A stretch of DNA of 44,729 bases, from the NCBI RefSeq assembly GCF_001015055.1, contig NZ_BBWZ01000039.1, forward strand, positions 1 through 44,729, in the 5' to 3' direction. The position numbers and the translations under genes were made by a program. The notes beneath the pieces were generated by a model, which saw only the letters and a program-made list of their open reading frames with translations, did no database searches and was not told the DNA's origin. Source of the stretch: Aneurinibacillus tyrosinisolvens. Its GTDB lineage: Bacteria; Bacillota; Bacilli; Aneurinibacillales; Aneurinibacillaceae. Positions 36,221 through 44,657 of this stretch are shown here, piece after piece. The first letter of the stretch is position 1. Every line of letters starts with the position of its first letter.

Positions 36221-36677
36221 GTGTTCTATACCGTTGCAAATGATTGGGTGGTGGATTTTATTCAGACTGTTACTCTTAAGTGGCATGGACCCTATGATTT
36301 GCAACGGATTGAAAATAAAGATGTGCCTATGAGTATGGGGTTTATTCGATTTTTCAAGTATATCGAGAGCATGAAAATTACTATACATCGGGAAAACATC
36401 AAGGGACTTTCGTACCCGTCTGAAGGAACATGGATGGCTTCAAAACGTTCGGGGGCAGATTAAAGTTCGACTTGGGGTTATCCAATTAGATGATGGACAG
36501 CGGTTTTCGAGCAAGAGATTGTCTGATGTCGAATCCCTGTTAATTACTTGGCACTCTCCTATCGAAAACACAACGAATGCAACGTATTATTACGGAAGAG
36601 AAAAATTGACTATTTTAAACATAGGACGTAGGGGACAAATAGAGTCTGTAGTATCAACAGATGATTTGGAATGGTAA
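36221..36677 (+). pseudogene. GIY-YIG nuclease gene, broken by two frameshifts
   Basis: The first frame (GTG 36221) ends at 36463, but the coding signal jumps frames twice. The pieces give GVYSIFQVYREHENYY, then IGKTSRDFRTRLKEHGWL, then GQIKVRLGVIQLDDGQRF, SDVESLLITWHSP and LTILNIGRRGQ, ending at 36675-36677. This is a GIY-YIG domain with its YIGKT-like strand, Arg-rich helix and catalytic Glu. Two single-base losses (in the G4 run near 36340 and in the Y-Y-I-G segment near 36391) explain the breaks. It stops 19 bases before the helicase-HNH gene, so the two probably formed one operon. As read it is inactive. Confidence 0.65.
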
Positions 36678-36696
36678 TAGAAGGGTGATTCATTAA

Positions 36697-39210
36697 ATGG
36701 AACCAATGGAAGAAGTAATATTGGAATTAAAGCAGGAGATTTCCGAGCGGAAAAACAAAAAGCAGAATATGAAAATAAGAACATTTATTGAGAGATTCGG
36801 ATATAAAAGAAGAAACTCATTATGGATAGATAAAATAAATGAACTTCTTGAAAAGAATAGTATCATTGTACATACAAAAAAAGCTGAAGATTCAAATTGG
36901 GCAAGTTTGAATATTGATGAACGAATAACATTTGAACTTTTAGAAAATGGGGATAACAGTATGGAGAAACTCGTTGAAAGTTATTATGCAGGAACAATCA
37001 GAGTAAGAGAAGAACGAAATCCAATCGAACTCTATTTACATCAGACAGAAGCCTTACAAGAGCTGGATAAAGCTATCTTAAATAAGAATTCGGGTAAATT
37101 TGCAGGGCTGTTAGTGATTCCAACTGGGGGAGGTAAAACTCTTACTGCCGTTCATTGGGTATTGAGGAATGTCATAAATAACGGAAAAAAGGTTCTATGG
37201 CTTGCCCATCGACACGAATTATTAGAACAAGCCCTTTCTGCAGTAAAAAGGAATGCTTACTCAAATGTCCTTAATAAAAGGAAACAATTCAACTACAGAA
37301 TTATCTCTGGACAACATGACCGTCCCGTCAATATCAAACAAGATGACGATTTTATCGTTGCAAGTAAAGATAGCCTAAATAGGGGGATAAACTATTTAGT
37401 AGAAAACTGGTTGAATTACAATAGTGACGTATTTTTGGTAGTCGATGAAGCACATCATGCTACTGCCAAGACGTACAGAAAGATAATTGATACAGTAAAT
37501 CAAAAGGTAAATAGAGTAGGCATTTTAGGTTTGACAGCGACCCCATTTCGGACTGCGGAAGCTGAAAAAGGATTGCTGAAAAAAATATTTGAAGATGACA
37601 TTATTTTTAAAGTTGATTTAAGAAAGCTAATCAGTCGAGGGATACTTTCGGAGCCGATATTTAAAGAATTGCAAACAGAAATTGATATGACTGAAGAACT
37701 AAGCGAGCAAGACATTAAGACGATACAGGCGTTTGACAGTTTACCTGAAGATATTGCCAAACACATTGCTGAAAACAAAATAAGGAACAATCGAATTGTT
37801 CAAGAGTATATAGATAAAAAAGAGGAATACGGCAAGTTGCTTGTCTTTGCTATCAATAAATTGCATGCTATAGAATTGAACAAGCTATTCAATGATAGGG
37901 GTATAGCATCCGAATTTGTCATTTCAGCAGAACAGGATATCGCAACGGGCGTTGATTTATCAAATGAGGCAAATAGGGAACGAATTAAAAAATTTAGAAA
38001 CAATGAAATAGACGTTCTGATAAACGTGAATATTCTTACTGAAGGCACGGACTTACCCGATGTACAAACCGTCTTCTTAACCCGACCCACTACTTCAGGC
38101 ATTTTAATGACGCAAATGATTGGTAGGGCATTACGGGGGAAAAAAGCAGGCGGAACCGAAAAAGCATACATTGTGAGCTTCATTGACGGATGGAAGAATA
38201 AAATTGCCTGGGTAAATCCCGAAAGGTTATACATAGAAGAAACAGCAACATGGGATGAAAGCAATCATGAATATGTAAAGAAATTGGCAAGGCTGATATC
38301 TATTCAGAAAATAGAGGAATTCGTTAAAATTGCGGATAATTCCATTGATACTACTGATTTAGAAAGCATTGATTTTATTAAAACAGTTCCAATCGGTATT
38401 TATTCTTTTTCAGTGATGATACCTTCAGAACATGACGAAGACTCAATAAAGAATTGTGAAGTATTGGTTTATGACAGTACACAAAAAGCATATGAAACCT
38501 TTATTAGCGAGTTACATACTTTCTTTGAGGTAAATGACTTGGGTGATACTGAATTCTTTGAAGAAAGCCACCTGGATGAATTGGCGGAGCGGATAGAAGA
38601 AGAATATTTTACAGGCTACAACATGATTCCAAGCTATAACAAAGAAGACATAAAAGACATCCTGCGATATTATGCCTTAAAAGGTGTTGAGCCTTCATTT
38701 TTGTACTTTAAAGACAGAGAAAAATTCGATATTTCATCCGTTGCACAGTTCATTTACGAGAATGAACTTGGAGGGAAAAGAAAGAAAGAATACATAGATG
38801 AACTTTGGGAGCAGGAAGGAAACTTTTTCAGGGTATACTTTGGCGACAATAAACTATATTTCAGAAAGTGTTTGGATAATGAGATTTTGAAGTTAGAAGA
38901 ACCAGAGATTTATACAAGTTCATCGAAAGATATAATGGTAATTCCTGAAATGGTTGATATGAATAAATTGACCCTTCATGAAATACAAAAAAGGTTTCCA
39001 GAAATCTGGAGAGAGATAACGGATACAGTGTATGAAAAATCACGAGATAAAAATGGGCTTTACACGTGTGTGATGTCTGGATTTAAGCATAAAAGTCGCT
39101 TGTATTTTCAAATAGACCATAAGATACCGATGTCAAAAGGTGGTTTAACTGAATTGGACAATCTCCAGGTTCTCAGAAGAGATATCAATAGGATAAAAGG
39201 TGACAAGTAG
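36697..39210 (+). CDS. SF2 helicase fused to a C-terminal HNH endonuclease
   Basis: The 837-residue protein has an N-terminal helical domain (1-110), then helicase motifs PTGGGKT (142-148), DEAH (250-253), LTATPFRT and TEGTDLPDVQTVFLTRPT with QMIGRALRG, so the motor is complete. The middle part (about 540-760) is unassigned. The C-terminus (about 785-837) is an HNH nuclease, with C791, the D807-H808 pair in FQIDHKIP, and GGLTELDNLQVL with Asn. Helicase-HNH fusions act in DNA defence or restriction without a methylase, but which system this belongs to is unclear. The ATG at 36697 has AGGGTGA upstream. The neighbour is a broken GIY-YIG gene. The frame is intact. Confidence 0.82.
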   Translation: MEPMEEVILELKQEISERKNKKQNMKIRTFIERFGYKRRNSLWIDKINELLEKNSIIVHTKKAEDSNWASLNIDERITFELLENGDNSMEKLVESYYAGTIRVREERNPIELYLHQTEALQELDKAILNKNSGKFAGLLVIPTGGGKTLTAVHWVLRNVINNGKKVLWLAHRHELLEQALSAVKRNAYSNVLNKRKQFNYRIISGQHDRPVNIKQDDDFIVASKDSLNRGINYLVENWLNYNSDVFLVVDEAHHATAKTYRKIIDTVNQKVNRVGILGLTATPFRTAEAEKGLLKKIFEDDIIFKVDLRKLISRGILSEPIFKELQTEIDMTEELSEQDIKTIQAFDSLPEDIAKHIAENKIRNNRIVQEYIDKKEEYGKLLVFAINKLHAIELNKLFNDRGIASEFVISAEQDIATGVDLSNEANRERIKKFRNNEIDVLINVNILTEGTDLPDVQTVFLTRPTTSGILMTQMIGRALRGKKAGGTEKAYIVSFIDGWKNKIAWVNPERLYIEETATWDESNHEYVKKLARLISIQKIEEFVKIADNSIDTTDLESIDFIKTVPIGIYSFSVMIPSEHDEDSIKNCEVLVYDSTQKAYETFISELHTFFEVNDLGDTEFFEESHLDELAERIEEEYFTGYNMIPSYNKEDIKDILRYYALKGVEPSFLYFKDREKFDISSVAQFIYENELGGKRKKEYIDELWEQEGNFFRVYFGDNKLYFRKCLDNEILKLEEPEIYTSSSKDIMVIPEMVDMNKLTLHEIQKRFPEIWREITDTVYEKSRDKNGLYTCVMSGFKHKSRLYFQIDHKIPMSKGGLTELDNLQVLRRDINRIKGDK

Positions 39211-39297
39211 AACAATATTTCTGAAATACTTAGTTGGGTACGCTATAAGGAAGAACCATTCATATTAGTTTGAAATGGTAGAAACGGGGGTTAGAAA

Positions 39298-39636
39298 ATG
39301 AAAGAAGAGATTTTGATGGTAAAGATACATAACGCACTAAAAAGGGATGGTAAGGACTTTTATGAAGCTACCCGTGGTAACTGGAAAGTGAATCAAGCGA
39401 GATTTAAGCACATTCAGTATGTGGCGGGCATAAATGATGGGAAAGTTGTTTGTGCTTTTAGACCATTAGAATGGGATGTAATAAAAGAAGGAACGGAGAC
39501 AGGGAGAAAGCGATTCAATGGGATTGAAGCACCAAACGAGATTCTCTTAAAGTTGCAAGAATCGGAGAGCTATCTGACAAAGAAATTTGGGTCAGGACAA
39601 GCAGTCGCTTATGCCTGCCTATCAGAGATTGAATGA
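39298..39636 (+). CDS. Hypothetical protein, 112 aa, PUA/EVE-like pattern
   Basis: ATG at 39298 after GGGGGTTAGAAA. The protein reads KIHNALKRDGKDFYEATRGN, then W, an AGINDGKVVCAFRPLEWDV strand pair, and GRKRFNGIEAP. Aromatic and Gly placement resembles small PUA-like (EVE/ASCH-type) beta barrels that read modified nucleobases. That is a pattern match by eye, not a confirmed family. The next gene, a GIY-YIG nuclease, starts 31 bases downstream, so a modified-DNA reader plus nuclease pair is conceivable. Confidence 0.5.
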   Translation: MKEEILMVKIHNALKRDGKDFYEATRGNWKVNQARFKHIQYVAGINDGKVVCAFRPLEWDVIKEGTETGRKRFNGIEAPNEILLKLQESESYLTKKFGSGQAVAYACLSEIE

Positions 39637-39667
39637 CATTTCTGGCACCTCAAAGGGGAATAGGGTA

Positions 39668-40276
39668 GTGAATGTATTGGAGCTAAAAGCAAAAGATAGA
39701 TTGTTAAAATTTAATTATGTTCCTATCTCATTCAATGGAATAATTGAAAAAGATGTTTTTTCAAAGAAAAACAACAAAACTGTTGCAGAAACAATTCGAC
39801 ACCAGAGATATCTGAATTTAAAGGAATTGACCGAAACAAAATATGGTGGATATTTAAAGATGCCAATTGGTGAATTTCTATACTACCTGAAGGGAAACAA
39901 CGACATCTTCTATAAGTCTTTTCTTAACAAATATGGTGATTTAGAATATACGCAATTCCATATAGACGATAAGCAGAGCTTAAATTTGAAAGGGATATAT
40001 CTATATAGCTCAAATGGTACAATCAAGTATATTGGGAGATGCTTGGACCACTTCGGTAAAAGAATAAATCAGGGATATGGAAAAATTCATCCCAAAAACT
40101 GCTTTCGGGATGGTCAAGCAACAAATTGTCACTTGAATGCTTTAATTACGAACCATATAAAAGAAGAACTTAGCTTTTACGTTTTGCCATTGAAAGATGA
40201 TGATGATATAAAGGCATTGGAAATAGAGTTGATTAGAAATTATAAGCCAGAATGGAACGTTCAAATGAAGGGCTAA
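39668..40276 (+). CDS. GIY-YIG endonuclease domain protein
   Basis: The start chosen is GTG 39668 behind AAAGGGGAATAGG. Earlier in-frame starts lie inside the previous gene. The 202-residue protein has an unassigned N-terminal domain (1-105, with YGGYLKMPIGEFLYYLKG) and a C-terminal GIY-YIG nuclease: GIY (109-111), YIG (121-123), Arg124, an RIN helix, and ALEIELIRNYKPEWN, in which Glu and Asn are the metal-binding and closing residues. All core positions look intact. It probably nicks or cuts DNA, with the N-terminus likely giving specificity. It pairs with the PUA-like gene before it. Confidence 0.75.
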   Translation: MNVLELKAKDRLLKFNYVPISFNGIIEKDVFSKKNNKTVAETIRHQRYLNLKELTETKYGGYLKMPIGEFLYYLKGNNDIFYKSFLNKYGDLEYTQFHIDDKQSLNLKGIYLYSSNGTIKYIGRCLDHFGKRINQGYGKIHPKNCFRDGQATNCHLNALITNHIKEELSFYVLPLKDDDDIKALEIELIRNYKPEWNVQMKG

Positions 40277-40290
40277 TTTAAACGAAATAT

Positions 40291-40320
40291 ATGGAAGCAT
40301 CCTTCTTTGAATGCTTCCAT
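40291..40320. terminator. Perfect 10-bp hairpin, likely bidirectional terminator
   Basis: ATGGAAGCAT (40291-40300) pairs with ATGCTTCCAT (40311-40320). T- and A-rich flanks on both sides suit the convergent genes (GIY-YIG plus strand, 79-aa gene minus strand), although no long T run is present. Confidence 0.55.
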
Positions 40321-40340
40321 GAAGCTTTAATCTCTAATAT

Positions 40341-40580
40341 TTAATCGGAATGATTGTGGTGTAGCTGTTCCAGCCGTACTTTATCCGACTTTTTAAAGCC
40401 GTCTTTACGAGTCTTTTCGCTACACATCCAGCAGGAACAATGAATTTTGCCTTTTGCGAAACGTCCTACACAACTTATATGCCATCGAATTTGTTTTGCA
40501 ATCTTAGCCTTCCGTTGAATCACTCTTATACGGTGATGCCGATAATAGGAACGGCTTCGATTCTGCTGATACGGTTTCAA
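40341..40580 (-). CDS. Conserved small Cys-rich hypothetical protein, 79 aa
   Basis: A TTG start on the minus strand has AAGGAGCG upstream. The protein is very basic and contains the GRFAKGKIHCSCWMCSEKTR block with a CSCWMC cysteine cluster, plus a KKSDKVRLEQL end. This block is typical of a family of small uncharacterised proteins of Firmicutes and Bacteroidetes found in mobile and chromosomal contexts. Cys spacing suggests metal binding. Function unknown. Confidence 0.65.
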   Translation of the reverse strand: MKPYQQNRSRSYYRHHRIRVIQRKAKIAKQIRWHISCVGRFAKGKIHCSCWMCSEKTRKDGFKKSDKVRLEQLHHNHSD

Positions 40581-40770
40581 ATGTAATCACGCTCCTTGGG
40601 AAATGGCTCAGCCTGTAAAAGCTCCCCAAGGGATTCTTTAGACATCTACAGGCAGAGCGGGATGACCAGATGTACAAAGAAAATGAACAATATGACCACC
40701 TCATAAAGTTGATTTTGTTACGTGCACTTTAGCGATACCTTTGGATATTTTCCAAGCATATAATATCCTT

Positions 40771-41529
40771 TTACTCGTTAAGTAAATGATGTAACAAACT
40801 GTCTTTGTCCTCAATAAATTGCTTCATGATACTGTAATGATTCGTTTCCTCAAGTGAGACTTCTTTTATCCCCTCTTCTGTAAGCTCTACAATCTTAGCA
40901 TTTGGATACGACATAACGATGGGAGAATGGGTAGCAATAATAAATTGTGAATTTTTACAGACCAATTCATGGATTCGAGCTAACATGGAAAGTTGTCTGA
41001 GTGGCGACAGGGCGGCCTCTGGTTCATCCAATATGTATATGCCGTTCCCTCGAAAACGATTTGTAAAGGTTGCCCAAAAGGATTCTCCATGAGATTGTTG
41101 ATGTAGAGAAGTCCCCCCAAACGAATCAATGATTCTTGGTGCGGGAACTGGCTCACGGTCTAATTCCTCGATGTTTGTGGCTACATTGTAAAAGGTTTCA
41201 GCACGAAGAAAAAAGCCGTCTTTGGGTTTTTTGATTCCTTTTACCAGTCTAAGATATTTGTCTAAGGATGAATGCGAATCGTAGGTGGAGAAGTTAAAAT
41301 TAAATGAACCGCCTTCTGGATTGAATCCAATCGCAACAGCAATGGCTTCCAATAAGGTTGACTTACCCATCCCGTTTTCTCCAACAAAAAATGTTACATT
41401 CGGGTGAAAGGAAAGTTCATTCAACGTTTTGATACTCGGCAGATGAAACGGAAATGTATTGAAAGAAGGAATATTGTCTCGTTTCAGTACCATGCTTCTT
41501 ATATATTGGTTTTCATTGAGCTTTTTCAT
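40771..41529 (-). CDS. Stand-alone ABC-type (AAA_21/RecF-like) ATPase
   Basis: The 252-residue protein has Walker A GENGMGKS (50-57), an ABC-signature-like QQSHGES (144-150), Walker B YILDEPEAAL (165-174) and the H-loop FIIATHSP (196-203, His201). It has no membrane domain and no long coiled coil, so it is a compact SMC/RecF-type ATPase. Such proteins are frequent in Firmicutes. Some serve as the ATPase half of defence pairs (for example OLD-like or Gabija-like), but no nuclease partner is adjacent on the same strand. Function unknown. Strand is opposite to its neighbours. Confidence 0.8.
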   Translation of the reverse strand: MKKLNENQYIRSMVLKRDNIPSFNTFPFHLPSIKTLNELSFHPNVTFFVGENGMGKSTLLEAIAVAIGFNPEGGSFNFNFSTYDSHSSLDKYLRLVKGIKKPKDGFFLRAETFYNVATNIEELDREPVPAPRIIDSFGGTSLHQQSHGESFWATFTNRFRGNGIYILDEPEAALSPLRQLSMLARIHELVCKNSQFIIATHSPIVMSYPNAKIVELTEEGIKEVSLEETNHYSIMKQFIEDKDSLLHHLLNE

Positions 41530-41814
41530 GACGAATACCTCAAATATATTGTAATTTGATGTCTAACATAAGTTTAACAAATAAAGTGGGAAACAATCAG
41601 TATTGGATTTCTGCCAAAAAACTATTTGATGTAGGCTTAACCTTCTCCATTCCACGTAACCTTCTATTAATCCTGAAAAAAATCATTTGGATACTTGTTT
41701 TTTTATTGAAATAGAAAGCATTACTTTACTTCATATAGGTAAATGTATTTTATACTTGACGAAATAAATAAAAAGGTAAATAATGAAAGAAACAAGCAAT
41801 GGATGGTGATGCTA
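41530..41814. promoter_or_regulatory. Divergent intergenic region with a probable promoter
   Basis: About 285 bases between the ATPase (minus) and the next plus-strand gene. TTGACG at 41755-41760 followed by TAAATAAT 15-16 bases later is a plausible sigma-A promoter for the plus-strand operon and supports the start at 41815 rather than 41743. Nothing else stands out. Confidence 0.45.
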
Positions 41815-42498
41815 ATGAACCCATTAATTGAGAAGTGTATGCTTACAAGTGAGCAAAGGAATTTGATTTTACGAGGTATACAGGAAGGCAAAAATATTTC
41901 AAAATCACTTATTGCATCACATCCAGAAACCACTACTAAAACCTATATACCTCGTATGCAGTATGACTTTGTTAATACCTATGTAGAAAAAATCATTCAA
42001 GAGAATCCCCATACTCAGATGAAGATTTATAAGAAAAAAGCGGGACTTCATCCGTATATAGTGATTAACGATACTTCAAGGAACATATTTATATTAGTTT
42101 TAAAACTGCCAAAAAATAAGTATATTTTCAATCCAAGTAGATATCGTGGAGATTTCGCTTCATCAAATTTTGACCGTCTTTTGGCAATGGGTGTAACCCA
42201 GGAAGATTTATTTGGTGATATATATTATCAATATTCTCTACCTGTTGGTGTTGAGAATCAACCTTTTGGCATAATCGTTTGTTATGATGGGCATAGTGAT
42301 ATAGTTTTTGAAGGTGCATTAAGACCTGAACAAGATGATTGGATATACAAGGAAGATATCACAGATTTCATAAATCTTGATAGCCATAACCTTGTACCAA
42401 TAAACAGTTACAACTTGTCTGATATTGAAATTCCATTCAAGACATCTCAAGAGGATGATGACATTGTTATTAAATTAAAGAATGCAACTTCATCTTAG
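41815..42498 (+). CDS. Hypothetical protein upstream of ImmA-type gene, 227 aa
   Basis: The start is taken at ATG 41815 (GGTGATG upstream), because an earlier ATG at 41743 lies upstream of the likely promoter. The N-terminus is helical (LTSEQRNLILRGIQEGKNIS) and the rest is mixed alpha/beta with PFGIIVCYDGHSDIVFEGAL. Size and position directly before an XRE/ImmA gene recall DUF5986-type partners of ImmA/IrrE proteins, but I cannot confirm this. The next gene follows 29 bases later, so they form one operon. The ImmA protein may cleave or regulate it. Confidence 0.55.
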   Translation: MNPLIEKCMLTSEQRNLILRGIQEGKNISKSLIASHPETTTKTYIPRMQYDFVNTYVEKIIQENPHTQMKIYKKKAGLHPYIVINDTSRNIFILVLKLPKNKYIFNPSRYRGDFASSNFDRLLAMGVTQEDLFGDIYYQYSLPVGVENQPFGIIVCYDGHSDIVFEGALRPEQDDWIYKEDITDFINLDSHNLVPINSYNLSDIEIPFKTSQEDDDIVIKLKNATSS

Positions 42499-42527
42499 AA
42501 ACACGAACTTAGTTAGGAGTAAGAACC

Positions 42528-43658
42528 ATGAAAATTCAGGAGCCAAAATTCAATCCGAAAAGGTTGAGAGAAGCTCGTTTAATAAGGGGATTTACCATAA
42601 GCGAACTTTCAGAAAAAATAGGAGTATCTAAGCAAGCTATATCTCAGTTTGAACTCGGTGAACATACGCCAAAACCTGAAACAATGATGTCAATAATTAA
42701 CACTTTAAAATTTCCGAAAAACTTTTTCTACCGAGAGTTCAAAGAGCAGTATGTGGGTAATACATTTTTTAGGGCAAACGCAACTGCTTCAAAGAAAAGT
42801 AAGGAAATACAATTCAACAAAACTTTATTAGCAGGATATATCTACGAATATTTATCTGACTATATTGAGTTTCCAGAGCTGAACCTACCAAACACTACAG
42901 ACTTTGATTCGGAATGGGATAATGAATCAATTGAACAATTAGCAACAAAAGTAAGGGAACATTGGGGTATTGGTGATAAGCCAATAGCAAATATCGTGCA
43001 TTTACTGGAGAAAAACGGCATCATGGTATTTTCTGTTGATACAGATAGCGAAAAAGTAGATGCATTTTGCCAGCATCGTAAAGGTAGACCTTTCATTTTC
43101 CTGGGGAACGACAAACAATCTGCATTCAGAAGACAATTTGATGGTGGTCATGAATTGGGTCACATATTAATGCACAAGGATATAGATAATCAAGATGTAT
43201 TAAATAAGGAAGAATTTAAAAAGATGGAGAATCAGGCACACCGTTTTGCTTCTGCCTTGTTATTACCCGCAGATGCTTTTACAAAAACAGTAACATCTAC
43301 ATCCTTGTTACATTTTATTGAGCTAAAGAAATACTGGAATGTGTCGATTGCGGCCATGATATATAGATGTTTAGATTTAAAACTTATTGACGAGGGGAAA
43401 TATACATCCTTACAAAAACAGATGTCCATGAAAAAAATGAGAATGAAGGAACCCCTTGATGATGTTTTTCCTTTACAGGAGCCAGTTGTTTTAAGGAAGA
43501 GCATTTTAATGTTATTGGATAATAACATTAAAAATGAATTGCAGGTAATTCAAGAAATGGCAGTACCTCAAGAATATATAGAAATGCTGTGTAATCTTGA
43601 AAAAGGAACTCTCAATTTCAAAGAATCTGAACCAACAATTAGGTTAGTTAAAAAGTGA
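42528..43658 (+). CDS. XRE HTH + ImmA/IrrE metallopeptidase protein
   Basis: The 376-residue protein has an N-terminal Cro/C1-type HTH (about 10-62, TISELSEKIGVSKQAISQFE) and a zinc metallopeptidase domain with HELGH (208-212) in FDGGHELGHILMHKD, and the downstream ENQAHRFASALLLPADAF that completes the ImmA/IrrE fold. Family members cleave repressors of mobile elements in response to DNA damage (ImmA of ICEBs1) or act as antitoxin-like regulators. Here it probably regulates the neighbouring genes or the element. ATG behind TTAGGAG. A terminator overlaps its stop, so the next gene has its own promoter. Confidence 0.87.
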   Translation: MKIQEPKFNPKRLREARLIRGFTISELSEKIGVSKQAISQFELGEHTPKPETMMSIINTLKFPKNFFYREFKEQYVGNTFFRANATASKKSKEIQFNKTLLAGYIYEYLSDYIEFPELNLPNTTDFDSEWDNESIEQLATKVREHWGIGDKPIANIVHLLEKNGIMVFSVDTDSEKVDAFCQHRKGRPFIFLGNDKQSAFRRQFDGGHELGHILMHKDIDNQDVLNKEEFKKMENQAHRFASALLLPADAFTKTVTSTSLLHFIELKKYWNVSIAAMIYRCLDLKLIDEGKYTSLQKQMSMKKMRMKEPLDDVFPLQEPVVLRKSILMLLDNNIKNELQVIQEMAVPQEYIEMLCNLEKGTLNFKESEPTIRLVKK

Positions 43659-43683
43659 AAGTCGAGTTAAAAGCTCGACTTTC
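43657..43683 (+). terminator. Intrinsic terminator
   Basis: GAAAGTCGAG (43657-43666) pairs perfectly with CTCGACTTTC (43674-43683), starting at the stop codon of the ImmA-type gene. Confidence 0.8.
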
Positions 43684-43721
43684 GTCTTCTTGAGTCATAG
43701 TAGGGATAGGAGGATTTATAA

Positions 43722-44657
43722 TTGGGCGTACTGGATATATTTTCAAAAAGGCACACGGAAAATAAAAAAGAGATTTTTACATATGATAACATTCCAGATG
43801 AATTTAGAGTCCAAATCATACATATATGGAATGATTCGATAGGTCCATACAAAATTATCAATAATTACTATTTCAGAGAGACTTCGCCCTCCAATGTAAT
43901 TTGGGAAACTATTCATAGTGGGTTGTCTAAAGAATATGGAGTCTTTGGATTAAGTACCAATGGTTCAACGCCTTACGAAAAATGTATTTGGTTTATCCAG
44001 GAGGAAGGGTCTGTAGAAAAAGTTCTGGATATAATTGAACTTTCTATTAGAGCTATTGATGTGTTGGTCAGAGATTGGTCAAATAGGTGGGGAGAAATGG
44101 GTGTTACTCAAAAACCTGATGATGCAATTTTGGAATTAAACGAACGATTTCAAGAGCATGGACTCGGCTACCAGTATATAAAAGGTAATATTGTAAGGGT
44201 TGATTCTGACTATATTTATAAAGAGGCAGTAAAGCCAGCAGTTCAGTTACTATTTGATGAAAATTTTGAAGGAGCTTCAGAAGAGTTTCTTAAAGCACAT
44301 GAACATTTTAGAAAAGGTCAAGATAAGGAAGCGATTACGGAATCTTTAAAAGCATTTGAGAGTGTGATGAAAACGATATGCAAGAGAATGGGGTGGAATG
44401 TAGACGAGAGAGCAACGGCAAGTAAACTAATATCTGTTTTATTTGAAAATGAACTACTTCCTTCTCACTTACAGACTCAGGTAACATCTTTAAAAGCAAC
44501 GCTTGAAGGACTTGCAACAATCCGTAATAGAAATAGTGGTCATGGGCAGGGAGAAAAGTCAGTCATTGTGTCACGTCATTTGGTAGCTTATGCGTTACAT
44601 TTGTGTGCAACCAATATTGTTTTTCTAATAGATTCATATAAATCCCTAAAAAAGTAA
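43722..44657 (+). CDS. Abi_C/HEPN family protein (STM4504/CBY_0614-like, AbiJ-type)
   Basis: A TTG start follows ATAGGAGG. The 311-residue protein has an N-terminal mixed alpha/beta part (about 1-130, with YGVFGLSTNG and YEKCIWFIQEEGSVEKVLDI) and a helical C-terminal Abi_C-like domain (about 180-305) containing IRNRNSGHGQG. In it R268 and H274 form an R-x5-H pair, as in HEPN RNases. Proteins of this group include AbiJ-like abortive-infection effectors and act as RNases or toxins on phage infection. The role here is inferred from this family. It is the last complete gene in the window and is preceded by the ImmA operon's terminator. Confidence 0.72.
   Translation: MGVLDIFSKRHTENKKEIFTYDNIPDEFRVQIIHIWNDSIGPYKIINNYYFRETSPSNVIWETIHSGLSKEYGVFGLSTNGSTPYEKCIWFIQEEGSVEKVLDIIELSIRAIDVLVRDWSNRWGEMGVTQKPDDAILELNERFQEHGLGYQYIKGNIVRVDSDYIYKEAVKPAVQLLFDENFEGASEEFLKAHEHFRKGQDKEAITESLKAFESVMKTICKRMGWNVDERATASKLISVLFENELLPSHLQTQVTSLKATLEGLATIRNRNSGHGQGEKSVIVSRHLVAYALHLCATNIVFLIDSYKSLKK

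Noticed and set aside
36221..36463. Intact 80-aa gene
   Set aside because: The frame loses the GIY-YIG coding signal, which continues in two other frames to 36677, so it is called a broken gene.
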